A stretch of DNA of 64,000 bases from Isoetes taiwanensis (GCA_021234155.1 JAJEKV010000031.1:4108835-4172834), one strand, 5' to 3'; positions 34,642 through 44,793 are shown, counted from the first letter of the stretch. Made by a program: numbers and translations. Notes: generated by a model not told the origin, from the sequence alone.

Positions 34642-35191
34642 TTTACAAGATAATAATAAAAAAGGGTTACTTTTGATTAAAGTTGTGAAAGATGTTATAT
34701 TGAAAAACAAAATACAACGACTCATTGTTGCTCCGGTCTTGAGCTCTTCTTCATTATCTTCATCATCATCATCAGCTCGGCCCTCGCCTTCGCCTTCATC
34801 TCTTCCCCTCAAGCGAGCAATCACCCTATCCAAACGTTCCTCCAATCTGTCCACCATCTCTTTGTACATGTCCCGCTCCTGTCCCAATAGCACAACGTGT
34901 TCTTCTGCCTGAATTAGCATCCTCGTTGCCGTCATAACCACCTCAGTGCAGTTGTTGGGGCATGTCATCCTGTTCAGCCTTCTATTCAACCGCCTGATTT
35001 GCCTCTCTTGGCTACGAAGCATGAGAAGGTTGAATTCATTCTCTTCTTCTTTCTGCTGAATTGTAACGGCGTTTTTCCTTTAGAAGATCATCTTGCTCCT
35101 TCAACCTCTTCATTAGAACACCCAACACTATGTCGGAAGGGAGTTCTATCCTCTTCGTTTTTCCTTATCACGTTGAGGATGTGGAGGCCAT
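34603..35191 (-). CDS. Coiled-coil protein, paralogue 1 (frameshifted)
   Basis: ATG at 35191 gives MASTSST, then after a one-base shift ELPSDIVLGVLMKRLKEQDD, a charged region and a clean 139-residue frame from 35022 with RSQERQIRRLNRRLNRM and DRLEERLDRVIARLRGRDEG. An acidic tail DDDDEDNEEELKTG precedes a final stretch encoded by hairpin HP3. The start 'MASxSS...LPxDIxLxVxMKRxKE' is shared with the genes at 36696 and 37590. A structural or DNA-packaging accessory role is conceivable, but nothing shows it. Confidence 0.5.
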
Positions 35192-35424
35192 AGATGACAA
35201 ATGGGAGGGACGTTAAGATTATAGAAGTGAGGAGCAAAGACTCTAACCGCGTAAGGAGCACAATGCAAGGACCTCAATTTATACATATTAGCGCTTGAAC
35301 ATATTAAACACAAATGGCTTTCAGCCGCGTGTCGTCGAGTGGATTCTCGGTTATTGTCCGCTAGAACACATTAATGGTAATGCTCCGCCGGAACACATTA
35401 ATAACTATTCTAACTACATCAGAT

Positions 35425-35490
35425 ATCACACCACGCTGAAATCGCACCACGAGCTTTAAAACCCTATGAAGGGTTTAAGCCCGTGTGATC
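35425..35490. repeat. Dispersed hairpin HP4 (degenerate)
   Basis: Left arm ATCACACCACGCTGAAAT at 35425 and right end CCCGTGTGATC at 35480. An inner stem CTTTAAAACCC / GGGTTTAAG lies between. It is in the gap between two minus-strand genes. Confidence 0.55.
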
Positions 35491-35639
35491 CGTCTTGTCA
35501 TTCTCTCTACCACGGATATTGAAAATTAAAATAGGAAACGTAATATTCGCACATTTGTCAAAAAAACTTTTCCCATTGAGAAATAAAACCATTACAAACA
35601 TTAAAAAAAAACGGGCCCCTCTAGGAGGAGCCCGATGCC

Positions 35640-36070
35640 TATGATCGCCGAGGCAAGCTCTTCCCGGAGGGCGGTGATAATTTTTTTCTGCTCCTCCAAC
35701 ATGATTGCACGCCCGCAACTTCACGTTCTCATATTCCGCAACCTTATCTTCCCGCTCATCGAGTTGAGCTCGGGCAGCCTCTCCCGCTTCCGATTGCGGC
35801 CCTAAGCCTCTCTTGGAGGTTATATCTTGTGGCGCTGCACTTCAGCGGTCTAAGGCAGCCCGCTGATTGTCAAGCCACTAAAAATCACCTCCCCGTAGAA
35901 GGCGGCCTTTTCCTCTGCCGAACCCGGCTTGGCGGCGTCTTCATCATTCTTTTTTTTAGAAGGCTTAATCCGCTCCTCCGGTTCCTCAAAGACATTAATG
36001 TTTTGAATTTCCTTGACCAAAACTTGAGACAAGATCTCTGGGCAGGGATGGAACCGGAGCTGGAGGCCAT
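35640..36070 (-). CDS. Small charged protein of the giant element (frameshifted)
   Basis: ATG at 36070 gives MASSSGSIPAQ. A second frame then reads SQVLVKEIQNINVFEEPEER and KKKNDEDAAKPGSAEEKAAF, and further down MLEEQKKIITALREELASAI. A TATA box (CTATATAAAGCGTCGG on this strand, about 36170-36155) lies about 90 bases upstream. The MASSS start and helical content resemble the neighbouring paralogues, but the LPxDI motif is not evident. No known domain. Confidence 0.4.
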
Positions 36071-36540
36071 TGAAAGTGATGGGAGAACAGGAGAGATGGT
36101 CGAGGGCTGATGTGGTAGAAACAGAGATGGCGGATAGGAGAAGACAAAGGCCTCCGACGCTTTATATAGAAACTAGAGATACGTTGGAATCTACGGTTCG
36201 AAAATGGAATAAAGTTGTGTAATAATCCTACGAAATAAAATTATAGCATGCAATTAGGCAACGGTAGCCTATGTTCGCATCATGGGATCCGGCCATATCC
36301 TAGCCGCATTGTATGCGGGCCGCATAAAAAAACAATGTTATTGTGGCAAATAAGATGCCACGCCCTTGGCATGACGTTGTCATCCACAAGCCACGTATGT
36401 GAATAGACGTTGTCATCCACATGCAAATTAGCATTTACCCGCAAGTTATCACATAATCTAGCTAGATATTTGTGTTACATATACTTTTCCATTAATAAAT
36501 TAGGAATTTATACATACAACGAGGTGTATGCGTTGTGGAG

Positions 36541-36608
36541 ATCATCTGACGCCGAAATCCATTGATTGCTACCTAATTGCAAGAATGGCATTTCGGCCGT
36601 CAGTGATC
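36541..36608. repeat. Dispersed hairpin HP5 (variant arms)
   Basis: Left arm ATCATCTGACGCCGAAAT, right arm ATTTCGGCCGTCAGTGAT. The loop beginning CCATTGATTGCTACCTAATT is the same as in HP7 at 37406, so the two are copies. Both arms differ from HP7 in corresponding places, keeping most pairing. Confidence 0.8.
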
Positions 36609-36695
36609 TTTTAATAAAACAAAACAAGAGAACAGATAGAAGCAAGAAACAAAGCAAATTTTTCTTTGAAACAAAAATATATATATATACAATGG

Positions 36696-37059
36696 CTACG
36701 GATCTTCATGATCCTCAGAAGTCAAGCCGTGAAAGTGCGTTCTCATCCTCCGCAAGACTCGAAGCTTCTTCTCCATATCTTCTAGCTCCTGCGAAATATT
36801 GTGTGCGCTTAAAATCGCCTCGACCCTACGGCTATTGGCCTCTGCATACACAGTTAATGTTGCCGCGAGCTCAAGGTCTCGCATCATCAAAGGCCCCTCG
36901 TGAATTCTAACTCATTCACCGCCTCCATCTTCTCGGCGACAAGACGGGCTGTTTTCGTCGTGAACCTCCTTGAATCTCTTCATCACCACAAAGAAGGGTG
37001 ATGTCCGCGGGCAGCTTCTGGGGCGCCATTAAACTGTCGGAGGAGGATGATGATGCCAT
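36696..37059 (-). CDS. Coiled-coil protein, paralogue 2 (frameshifted)
   Basis: ATG at 37059 gives MASSSSSDSLMAPQKLPADI. After a shift it reads VVMKRFKEVHDENSPS and later, to the stop at 36696, ETAxTxxVYAEANS-like text with AHNISQELEDMEKKLRVLRR. On this strand a TATA-like GTTATAAATAG lies near 37150. It is closely related to the gene at 37590-37974 (shared LPxDI, MKRFKE, LEDMEKKLR). Several single-base frame changes interrupt it. Confidence 0.5.
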
Positions 37060-37181
37060 CGGAGGAGAAGGCTAAGGAAAGGCGGCGAAGAAGATGATGA
37101 GCAGAAGGCGGAAGAGGATCGGAGGTCGAAGGCAAGATAGAAGGTCTTCTATTTATAACAGGGATTTCGTAGTAGCTTGAG

Positions 37182-37243
37182 TCACACGACGCGAAGGATG
37201 CCGTGGGTCAGGAAAATGGACCGTTACTTCTCGCGTCGTGTGA
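37182..37243. repeat. Dispersed hairpin HP6
   Basis: Left TCACACGACGCGAAGG, right TTCTCGCGTCGTGTGA, upstream of paralogue 2. With HP8 it forms a subclass having CTTCTCGCG in the right arm and GAGTCACACGA at the left. Confidence 0.85.
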
Positions 37244-37405
37244 GGAAAAAGGACCGTTACTTCTTCTAACGTCTTTTCTTCCAGAGAAAGCTCGTGTGAT
37301 AATTTTTATTGATAATTTCGGTGATACAATCTATACATAAGTAATTTTACTGATACATAACTAAAGATAGAACTTCTCATTGAAGCAAAATAGAACGGCA
37401 TGGAG

Positions 37406-37470
37406 ATCACACGACGCGAAATCCATTGATTGCTACCTAATTGCAAGCAAGGCATTTCGCGTCGTGTGAT
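37406..37470. repeat. Dispersed hairpin HP7 (perfect arms)
   Basis: ATCACACGACGCGAAAT (37406-37422) and ATTTCGCGTCGTGTGAT (37454-37470) are exact 17 bp complements around a 31-base loop. It lies on the 3' side of paralogue 3. Confidence 0.95.
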
Positions 37471-37589
37471 ATTTTAATAAAACATAACATACATTGGAAC
37501 AAGAGGATAGATAGAAGCAAAAAATAGAGAAAACTTTTCTTTGAAGCAAAAAATAGATAGATACAACGGCTAGGGATCTTCATGATCCT

Positions 37590-37974
37590 CTAGCTGATTT
37601 TCATGTCCTGCAGCTGAAGCCGTAAGGCTGCGTTCTCATCCTCCGCAGCTCGGAGCTTCTTCTCCATATCTTCTAAGGCATGCGAAATCATGTGAGCAGT
37701 TTCAACCGCCTTCGCCCTCATGCTCTCGTCCGCCTCTTGGTATATGGCGAATGTTTCCACGAGCTCAACGCCTCGCTCGTCTGCGCCAGCCTCCCCTCGT
37801 GAAGGCTAATCATCGACCCCTCATTGTTCTCGGCGGCGAGAGGCGGTTGTTTTCATCATGGATCTCCTTGAATCTCTTCATCACCACTGCAAGGGTGATG
37901 TCCACGGGCAGCTCTGGACGCTGGGGAGTGCTATCTTAGCGTGGTCGCTTGCTAGAGGAAGATGATGATGCCAT
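37590..37974 (-). CDS. Coiled-coil protein, paralogue 3 (frameshifted)
   Basis: ATG at 37974 gives MASSSSSSSKRPR, then PELPVDITLAVVMKRFKEIH and, in shifted frames, YQEADESMRAKAVETAHMIS and ALEDMEKKLRAAEDENAALR, ending LQLQDMKIS at the TAG (37592-37590). The C-terminal half has clear leucine heptads. It is a close relative of paralogue 2; the two genes and their hairpins look like one duplicated module of about 0.9 kb. Confidence 0.5.
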
Positions 37975-38000
37975 CGGAGCAGAAGGTGGAAGAACATGAG

Positions 38001-38148
38001 TCACACGAGTTGCTTCTCGCGTCGTGTGAGGAATAAATAAATTAATTGTTCTTTTCCAATAATATTTCATTTCTTCGAGATAGATATCACACGACGCGAA
38101 AACCTAGATATGATGTAAAATCGACCGATGTATTTCGCGTGATGTGAA
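38001..38148. repeat. Dispersed hairpins HP8 and HP9
   Basis: HP8 is compact: TCACACGA (38001) and TTCTCGCGTCGTGTGA (to 38029). HP9: ATCACACGACGCGAAA (38086) and ATTTCGCGTGATGTGAAT (to 38149). Together they fill the gap between paralogue 3 and the next minus-strand gene. Confidence 0.8.
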
Positions 38149-38239
38149 TAAATACAAATAAAGTAATTTTTATTAGGAATTTCGAAGGACAATCAGTACA
38201 TAAATAATTTTACCGATACAAGTTGGAAAACATATAACT

Positions 38240-39788
38240 TCCAATTTCTCAAGCTTCGTCAATTTCATGCTCTTTCAATCCCCCGCACAGACCGATCCAA
38301 CAAGGCAATGACTTCCATGTTATCGACCCTGACTTCCAACCTTGGGTGAATCAAGCCCCAGCCTAAAAAAATTTAACATATTGCTCGCCTCAGACCGGCT
38401 TGGTCGTCAAAATATTGTAGCACAACATCCCGCCAATTGCTATCACACCCTTTCGGTGTTTGATGCCAATTGGGAATGGTTCCCGAACATGCATAATGCA
38501 CGGATGTAATAGACAAACTCGCACCTTTTGACTGAAAGTTCTGCTTTGAAGACGATTACCTCCCCATTAACGAATCTTGAGATATATCGTAACAATGTAG
38601 AGTCCTTCAATCTTTCCTGTCCCCCGTGCATGTCGGGCAAGAAAAATCATCTACTTCCCACAAATAAGAACCCTCAAGCTTATCTTCTTCACATTTATCC
38701 TCATCTACTGTGCTTACGCCCGCGATTGATCAAGGGCCTCGCCAAACCTCAGATCCTGTTGGCAGCTTTGCACGGAGACGCTGGAATTCTTCTTCCGTTG
38801 GTAGATTCGCCTCATCTTGAGCAAATCGAGACTCCAGCCTCTCATAGGCTTCTTTAAGCTTTATAGCATTGCCGGTATAATTAGACACTTCAAACATCTC
38901 TTTGTCCAAATTCTCTTCAAAATCTAGGCCTAAGTTTACCCATTCGGCCAAGGTACTGATAAGCTCGTCTTCCCTAGCACACATTCGTAACAAAGACGGG
39001 TTCCTCAGTATATCACTTAGCAATAGGTATTCTTTGCCTTCCACTAAAATTGGCGTTATGTCAGACAACTTCTTTTCATCCTCATCCCCATCCTCATCAC
39101 CTTCAGAATCATCTCCCTCCTTTGGTTCACCCAAGGCCAGTGCGTCGAAGCTAAAACTCCTACATTCTTGCTCTTCTTCTTGTAGATCTATCTCCATTTC
39201 TACGCCATAGTCGAAGATCATCACACATAACTGACCCCCTTGGCTTAAAGATTTCATTGTTTCCAAAGTGTATCTTCGGTTTGGCCGAAAGCGTAATGCA
39301 ATAACTAGCAAATGCAAACGGCAAAAAGAGAAATAAGATACCTTCTTAAGCACAAGGACGCAGCCGGGAGGAGCCCGTTGTCAAGATTCTTGAAAAACAT
39401 CTTCCCCGTTTGCAAATGGGAAGCCGCCTCCTCTAGAGCTGGTTTTGGAATCCACGAGCCGTGACATCCGCAAAGGACGTCTTGGCGAGACCAAGCGGTC
39501 CCGTGAAAGCTAAGGCAACCTCGCGATAGCATCCAAGCTCGCCATTGTTTGCCATGATGTCCAACTCCTTGCAATAGAACGGATAAATCGCAATCGGCGC
39601 AACTTCCTCGTTGTCATGAGGGGGATGCATACCATTCCGTGAACTTCACATAACAATCCATGGCGAAGCAAACGACGAAAAAACAAGATGTTTAGGAGCC
39701 GGTAAGGCGCCGCACTTTTGAACTCAAGTAGCCGCTTGTCGATTATGAAAGGGGACACAAATAGTTGTGGGGAGATTTGTCCGTACAT
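38240..39788 (-). CDS. Unknown larger protein of the giant element (frameshifted)
   Basis: ATG at 39788 gives MYGQISPQLFVSPFIIDKRL, then in other frames ELDIMANNGELGCYREVALA and a 207-residue frame from 39353 with EEEQECRSFSFDALALGEPK, an acidic run GDDSEGDEDGDEDEKK, and helical text ELISTLAEWVNLGLDFEENL. Below 38730 a further frame contains CPTCTGDRKD. The C-terminal boundary near 38240 is a guess. No family is recognised. Upstream are the TTAGGG array and hairpin HP10. Confidence 0.4.
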
Positions 39789-39790
39789 TC

Positions 39791-39815
39791 TAGGGTTAGG
39801 GTTAGGGTTAGGGTT
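39791..39815. repeat. (TTAGGG)4-like telomeric repeat in a promoter
   Basis: TAGGGTTAGGGTTAGGGTTA + GGGTT lies immediately upstream of the minus-strand ATG at 39788 and touches HP10. On the gene's strand it reads AACCCTAACCCTA. AAACCCTAA 'telo-box' motifs occur in some plant promoters. Confidence 0.9.
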
Positions 39816-39884
39816 GGATCACACGACGCGAAGACTACTATGTGCAACAAAAAAGCACAATGCTTGCTGCGCGTCGTGTGATCC
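39816..39884. repeat. Dispersed hairpin HP10
   Basis: Left GGATCACACGACGCG (39816), right CGCGTCGTGTGATCC (39870-39884), exact complements. It lies between the histone-like gene's 3' end and the next gene's start. Confidence 0.95.
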
Positions 39885-40017
39885 TCACGTATAACATTAA
39901 AAAAAAAAAAATACAAAGTCTGGCTAGGCTTCTAAGAAAGAAATGGACTAAGAGATTCAACTTATAAAGCCATTACATTAAGAAATATTATACATATGAA
40001 AAAAACACAAAGGCACT

Positions 40018-40898
40018 TCACGGCCTTTTTTCTGGGGGGTCTTTCTTCTTGTTGTATTCAGCCATAAAATTTTGACCATAGTACTCGGGATCCCTTATGC
40101 GTAAGACGAGGCGCATGTCCTTGGGCATGACAACCGCCGCTTGGCATGTATTGTTTGCAAGTCGCGAGTCCTCGAACAGACCGACACCAACCGCCTCCGG
40201 GCCATTTGAAGAGCATTTAAAGGCGCTTGCTTGAATTCTCAGAATCGGTATGATGTATCGCACCACACTCTTGCGAGAATCTCTTTCACGAGCACCGCAA
40301 ATGGGAGACGCGGAATGACCATCTCGGTGCTCTTCGATACTTCTTAATCTCGCGCGCTCTTTAATGCCAATGCTTCGCTCTTCCGCTCCTACCACTACCC
40401 TCACCCACCCCAAATTTTTGAGCACATTTGCTGTTCTACCGACTCTTCCGCCATCTCCTCACCCCAAAGATTTGCGGTCGTTCCTCGTCCGAACTCTTCC
40501 GGCCGTCTCCTCACATTTCTGGTCGCCTTCCCCTTTCGGGCGTTGGGCCTCCTCCTTTGATTTGAAGGTTCTGGCGCATCCAGAGGAGGAGCAGGAGGAG
40601 CAGTAAGAGCAAGAACAGGCGGCTGCCCAATAATTAATCCGGCGTCATATTCTGCTCGCCGGTCTCTCACATTTCCATCCTCCGTCTCCGAACCGGAGTG
40701 CACCTCCCTACTTACTCCGGAGCTGCTTCTCCCGCCGTCTGTCATGCGGATTTCTTTTCCGGGTCTTCTGTTAGGCATGGTCGGAGGAGGAGAATCTCTA
40801 TCAGAGACTTCAGATTCAGATGAAGGAGGCGGACTAATGTAATCACCTGGCCTTACACCACCTGGATGGGTCCTTGCAGTTTGCTTAGTTCTTGCCAT
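40018..40898 (-). CDS. Histone H3-like protein with extended tail (frameshifted)
   Basis: ATG at 40898 (context GCCATGG) gives MARTKQTARTHPGGVRPGDY. Residues 1-8 after Met equal the histone H3 tail, and GG and P at H3 positions 12, 13 and 16 are kept, while K9, S10 and K14 are changed. About 130 disordered residues rich in S, P, R and E follow. The H3 fold then appears in three frames: EIKKYRRA (alpha-N, ~40357), IPRLPFAVLVKEILA (alpha-1, ~40316), ALQMA, then GLFEDSRLA (alpha-2, ~40185) and VMPKDMRLVLRIR (alpha-3, ~40130), ending DPEYYGQNFMAEYNKKKDPP. Canonical H3 has LPFQRLVREIA, GLFEDTNL and IMPKDIQLARRIR there. TATAAAGCGCC lies about 25 bases upstream of the ATG. Two or three one-base shifts break the fold, so it is a decayed gene or has consensus errors. 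Confidence 0.85.
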
Positions 40899-41049
40899 GG
40901 CTTCTCAGCGGATGGCGCTTTATACTACTTAACACCGACAAAAAAATAGACAACCGGCAAGAGATAAATAGTAAAAATGTTAAAGTAAAATATGATGGTA
41001 ACGTTTTTAAATAATTGTACGGAACCCTAAAAATATCTGGACAAAATAC

Positions 41050-41952
41050 GGAACCCTAAAAAAACATCGGACAAAAACACAAATAAAAAACCGAGATTCA
41101 AAGCGCTAGGCGATAGACAATTTCTTGTTGATCGCGAACTCACTAAACTTTACATTTCCCTCTTGCCTGTAACCAACCCTAATGCCATCAATAAAATAAT
41201 GGAAGTCGCCGAAGAATCTCCTCTGTCTCCATTAGCACTCTTAGCTCGATAATGGCCATTCGCTTCCATGGTGGTCAGTATAAATGACTTCCTCCCTCTC
41301 CATACTCGAATATCCACCGTGACGGAGTGTCTGCATTATGGTCCTCAAACGGCTCCCAAAAAGTTGTCGCGACCTCTCTTTTTACGCTTTCCTTCGTTCT
41401 AGTTGACAATTAACGATAAATATTGTTTTGGAAGAAAGTATCCGAACTTAGTGGAGGACTTAACTACGCGGACCTCTCATTAGTTGACCGGATGATTCGT
41501 GGAATCGAACATCCTGTGTCGGAACCAAAAATAAGCCATCCACAAAATCGGCAGGGGAGAAAAGCACGTATATGTCTTGAGCTTTTCGAACTTCCTCGCG
41601 CCATCCGAATATGTTAGCAAATACCTCAAACGGTGTGAAGATTTTGAAACTCATCCTCACGCCTCCGCTTTGACATTCCCGCTTGCACCTCGTCGGCCAT
41701 GCATTTCTTCATTGCAATTACATTGTTCTCATTAGTCCGTGGCTTACAAAGTTCACTTAAAGGGGGCAATTCAACCGCCTCAAGCTCGGTTTCGACCTTT
41801 ACGTTATAATCATGTCCAGAAAACCGGATGCCTATACCCCAAGGTCCAGCATCCATACCTTGGAAAAGGACAATTCCGATGTCTATGTGATACATGACAA
41901 GTACACTACTAATACTTTCTAGGAATGACATCCACGACGCGTCGATAAACAT
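41050..41952 (-). CDS. Unknown protein pieces of the giant element
   Basis: A frame from 41952 encodes YHIDIGIVLFQGMDAGPWGI and VKVETELEAVELPPLSELCK, followed in a second frame by FEVFANIFGWREEVRKAQDI and YVLFSPADFVDGLFLVP. A third stretch (41390-41100) has TTFWEPFEDHNADTPSRWIF and FFGDFHYFIDGIRVGYRQEG. The middle part could be the end of a BAH-like fold begun in the 42095-42410 frame, on the far side of hairpin HP11. No firm family. Confidence 0.35.
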
Positions 41953-42014
41953 AAACCCGCATAATAAAGTTGTTTATAAACACGTGTCAACGAAAAGAAA
42001 TGAAAAGATAAGGA

Positions 42015-42082
42015 GATCACACGACGCCGAAACTATCTCTACGCTTAAAGTAGTCGGCGGCTAGCTTCGGCGTCGTGTGATC
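42015..42082. repeat. Dispersed hairpin HP11 (compensated arms)
   Basis: GATCACACGACGCCGAA (42015-42031) and TTCGGCGTCGTGTGATC (42066-42082) are exact complements. Relative to HP7 each arm carries a matching extra base (GACGCCG against GACGCG), a compensatory change. Confidence 0.95.
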
Positions 42083-42094
42083 CGATTAAGGTGG

Positions 42095-42410
42095 TTACCA
42101 TTTTATGGGCAATTTTGGGAATCTGTTTTTGGTGGAGATTAGCTCTTTGGCCATATCGGAAGGGGTATATGCATGTCGTATTGTTATACTTTCCACTTTC
42201 CTACCGCTAGAATTCAACTTGAACTCTTTTATCCTACCTATCCAATGTGTCCGCATCGTCCGATCGCCTTTGTCGCTTAACTCTATGCTCGCCCCTCGTT
42301 GATGGCGAAGATACTCACCCACTCTAACCTATTGAGACAAAACCTCCCACTTCTTGACCTTGGGAGTTACGTAAATGGGGCAAGAACACGAAATTACAGG
42401 AGACATGGAT
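42095..42410 (-). CDS. BAH-domain-like fragment of the giant element
   Basis: From an ATG near 42408 (MSPVISCSCPIYVTP) through one internal stop, the frame continues VRVGEYLRHQRGASIELSDK, then THWIGRIKEFKLNSSGRKVE and YTPSDMAKELIS to the stop at 42095. The order 'VxVGxYL ... WIGRIKEf ... V.IR..YTPSDM' resembles the first half of a BAH domain, a chromatin-reader fold found with methyltransferases and ORC1. Similarity is by eye only. If right, it pairs a chromatin reader with the H3-like protein in one element. Confidence 0.4.
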
Positions 42411-42599
42411 TGCGGATGAGGAGTGAAGGCGGAGAGGATGCACGAGAGGCTGCCAGGGGATAGGTTCAATACGCACGCGTTTTATACACGGAATAATGCA
42501 TGAATTGTATGATACGGCACATATTTGCCGATAAAAACGTAAAAAATACGGCAAAAAAAATTCGGCGTCGCAAGATTTTCGCCGCGAAATCTTCTAATT

Positions 42600-43035
<436 letters not shown>

Positions 43036-43499
43036 GAAAGCTTTTCGGCGTCGCCGAAATTTTTCCGGCCGGCGAGGTTTTTATAATGCTAAATCACGTA
43101 TTTTATTAAAAATTACGTATTTTTTTGACTTTATACGTCGAATTTTAATTTTGTAATGATAGAACCTATCCCCGAGGCGCTTGGAGTGATGAAGATGAAG
43201 TTTGGCCCAAATTTGATAAGGAGTTGGTGACGGACAAGAGGGCTGGTCAAAGTCACCATTATTTTGGGCGGCGGGCGACTCTCGAAAAATACGGGCCATT
43301 AAAATGGTTGCAATAAAAGTGCAGGCATCCCCTATGAAAATACGCCATGTGGATGCCAAGTAAGCCTGCTCATCCTTCTACCTGCCAAGTAATACTGACT
43401 TTCGTAAAAAAGGCGCAAACCTGATTGGTCCTGGCGAATCTGACGTGGAAATCTTTAACCCAAGATAAGGGCCATTTTCAGACCCCAAATCCGCCCTAA

Positions 43500-44385
43500 T
43501 ATCCATGATCCTTCAAGTGCACCTTCTAGTTTGTCATGGTCATTCTCTTCCAACTTAGCACTAGCATAGATGTCTGACATAAGAACATATCCCGGAGTGC
43601 AACAGGAATCTAGATTAACAACTCCATTAAAGCATTGCCTTCCCAGCTCCACATGCACGTGCATTTTGCAGGCACTAAGAAGAGACATCAAGCCAGAAAC
43701 ATTGGGCTTTGTGGGTTTAAGAAAGCTTCTTGCTTCACTGAAAAGCCCTGCATGGCCCAGAAGATCAACCATGCAATTACAACGAAATATGGTTGGTATT
43801 ATGCCAAATCATCATGTCATGTATCTAAAACTTACCAATGGGTATGGAGTCATAGAAGACAGAGAAAGCTTCCAACATGTCTGCTTGAAGGGTTCTGTCT
43901 GAATCGAGGAGTTTGCCACAATTGATAAGACCTTTGAAAGATGGGGACATGGTGTTTCGGGTAAGTCTAAACGTTGCATAGGGCTGCCGCTTGGTCTAAC
44001 CAATATCACTTGAGCGAGCTCAACATTCTCATCTGCTACAGCCTGAGCACATAACAACAACATCTGAACTAAATAAATCTGTGGATCTACATCGTTTCTC
44101 TGCCTTGGCAAGGGCGGCTGCTGCAACGGAAATGCCCCGCTTGAAAATTGCACAGAAAATGGCGAGGAAGTAGAAATATATAAAGATTGAGTCGGAGATT
44201 CTATCAAAGCTGGTAAAGATGTCTGGGAGTAAGAAACTGACCTACCCATCAAGCCTGGATATGGCGCTTCCCGGGATACACTAAGAATACCAAGGATACT
44301 TCTTCCATAGCTCAATGCAGAGGAAAAGAGAGCCATACCCAAGAGCAACAAATGGAAAAAACAACCTCCAAAGAACCAAGAGCCG
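43500..44385 (-). pseudogene. PPR unit B, right part
   Basis: 43500-43830 matches 28070-28395 almost base for base and encodes CMVDLLGHAGLFSEA, LMSLLSACKMHVHVELGRQC and GYVLMSDIYASAKLEE. From 43850 the PPR text is replaced by a GRAS-like segment, then GGATACACTAAGAATACCA (44270) and the leader region (44310-44380) of unit A resume. Confidence 0.85.
43850..44280 (-). pseudogene. GRAS transcription factor fragment inside the PPR copy
   Basis: The minus-strand frame contains LVQMLLLCAQAVADENVELA and QVILVRPSGSPMQRL, matching the first leucine-heptad region of GRAS proteins (…LL.CA.AVA..N...AQ..L…). Upstream text is serine/proline-rich as in GRAS N-termini. The VHIID, PFYRE and SAW parts are absent. 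It is embedded within PPR sequence, so two unrelated genes are fused at DNA level. Confidence 0.6.
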
Positions 44386-44704
44386 TTATAACCAAGAGCT
44401 CCATCGCCAGGCCTGCTTAAGCAGCCTCACGGTTTGTTTGAAAACACTATCAAAACATCCAGGGCACGCGGTGAAAACACAAATCAATCTCTGCCGTTGT
44501 CTTTCCAAGACTCTTCTTTTTTCGCCGGAAGCAGACCTTTTGGACATTCTTCCAAATCTCTGAAGGCCTCAGAATATGGCTACAGCAGCCACCATCGCCA
44601 ATCGCCAGAACACCAGTTATCCGGTTTCCAGAGTGGCGCGAGCAACAGAAATTACCGCCAGTTTACAGCCCATAATCGGTTTTTAGCAGTCATTGGCATA
44701 TTCC

Positions 44705-44793
44705 GAGCATATACTAGTATATACGCAGAATATGCTACAAACCCACATAAACGAGGGTTTGCCCCCTTAGGGGCAACCCAAAAAGAGACTAGT
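44705..44793. repeat. Dispersed 80 bp repeat, copy 2, with hairpin and CTAG
   Basis: Matches 24836-24925. The hairpin GGGTTTGCCCCC...GGGGCAACCC is followed nine bases later by CTAGT, the layout of a Helitron 3' end, although copy 1 lacks the CTAG. The interval 44386-45138 is otherwise without a supported gene. Confidence 0.5.

Noticed and set aside
39791-39815. A true interstitial telomere or chromosome end
   Set aside because: Only about four units, internal to a TIR element with genes on both sides.
31071-42082. CRISPR-like array
   Set aside because: The repeats are inverted pairs at irregular 0.1-3 kb spacing in plant DNA, with no cas genes.
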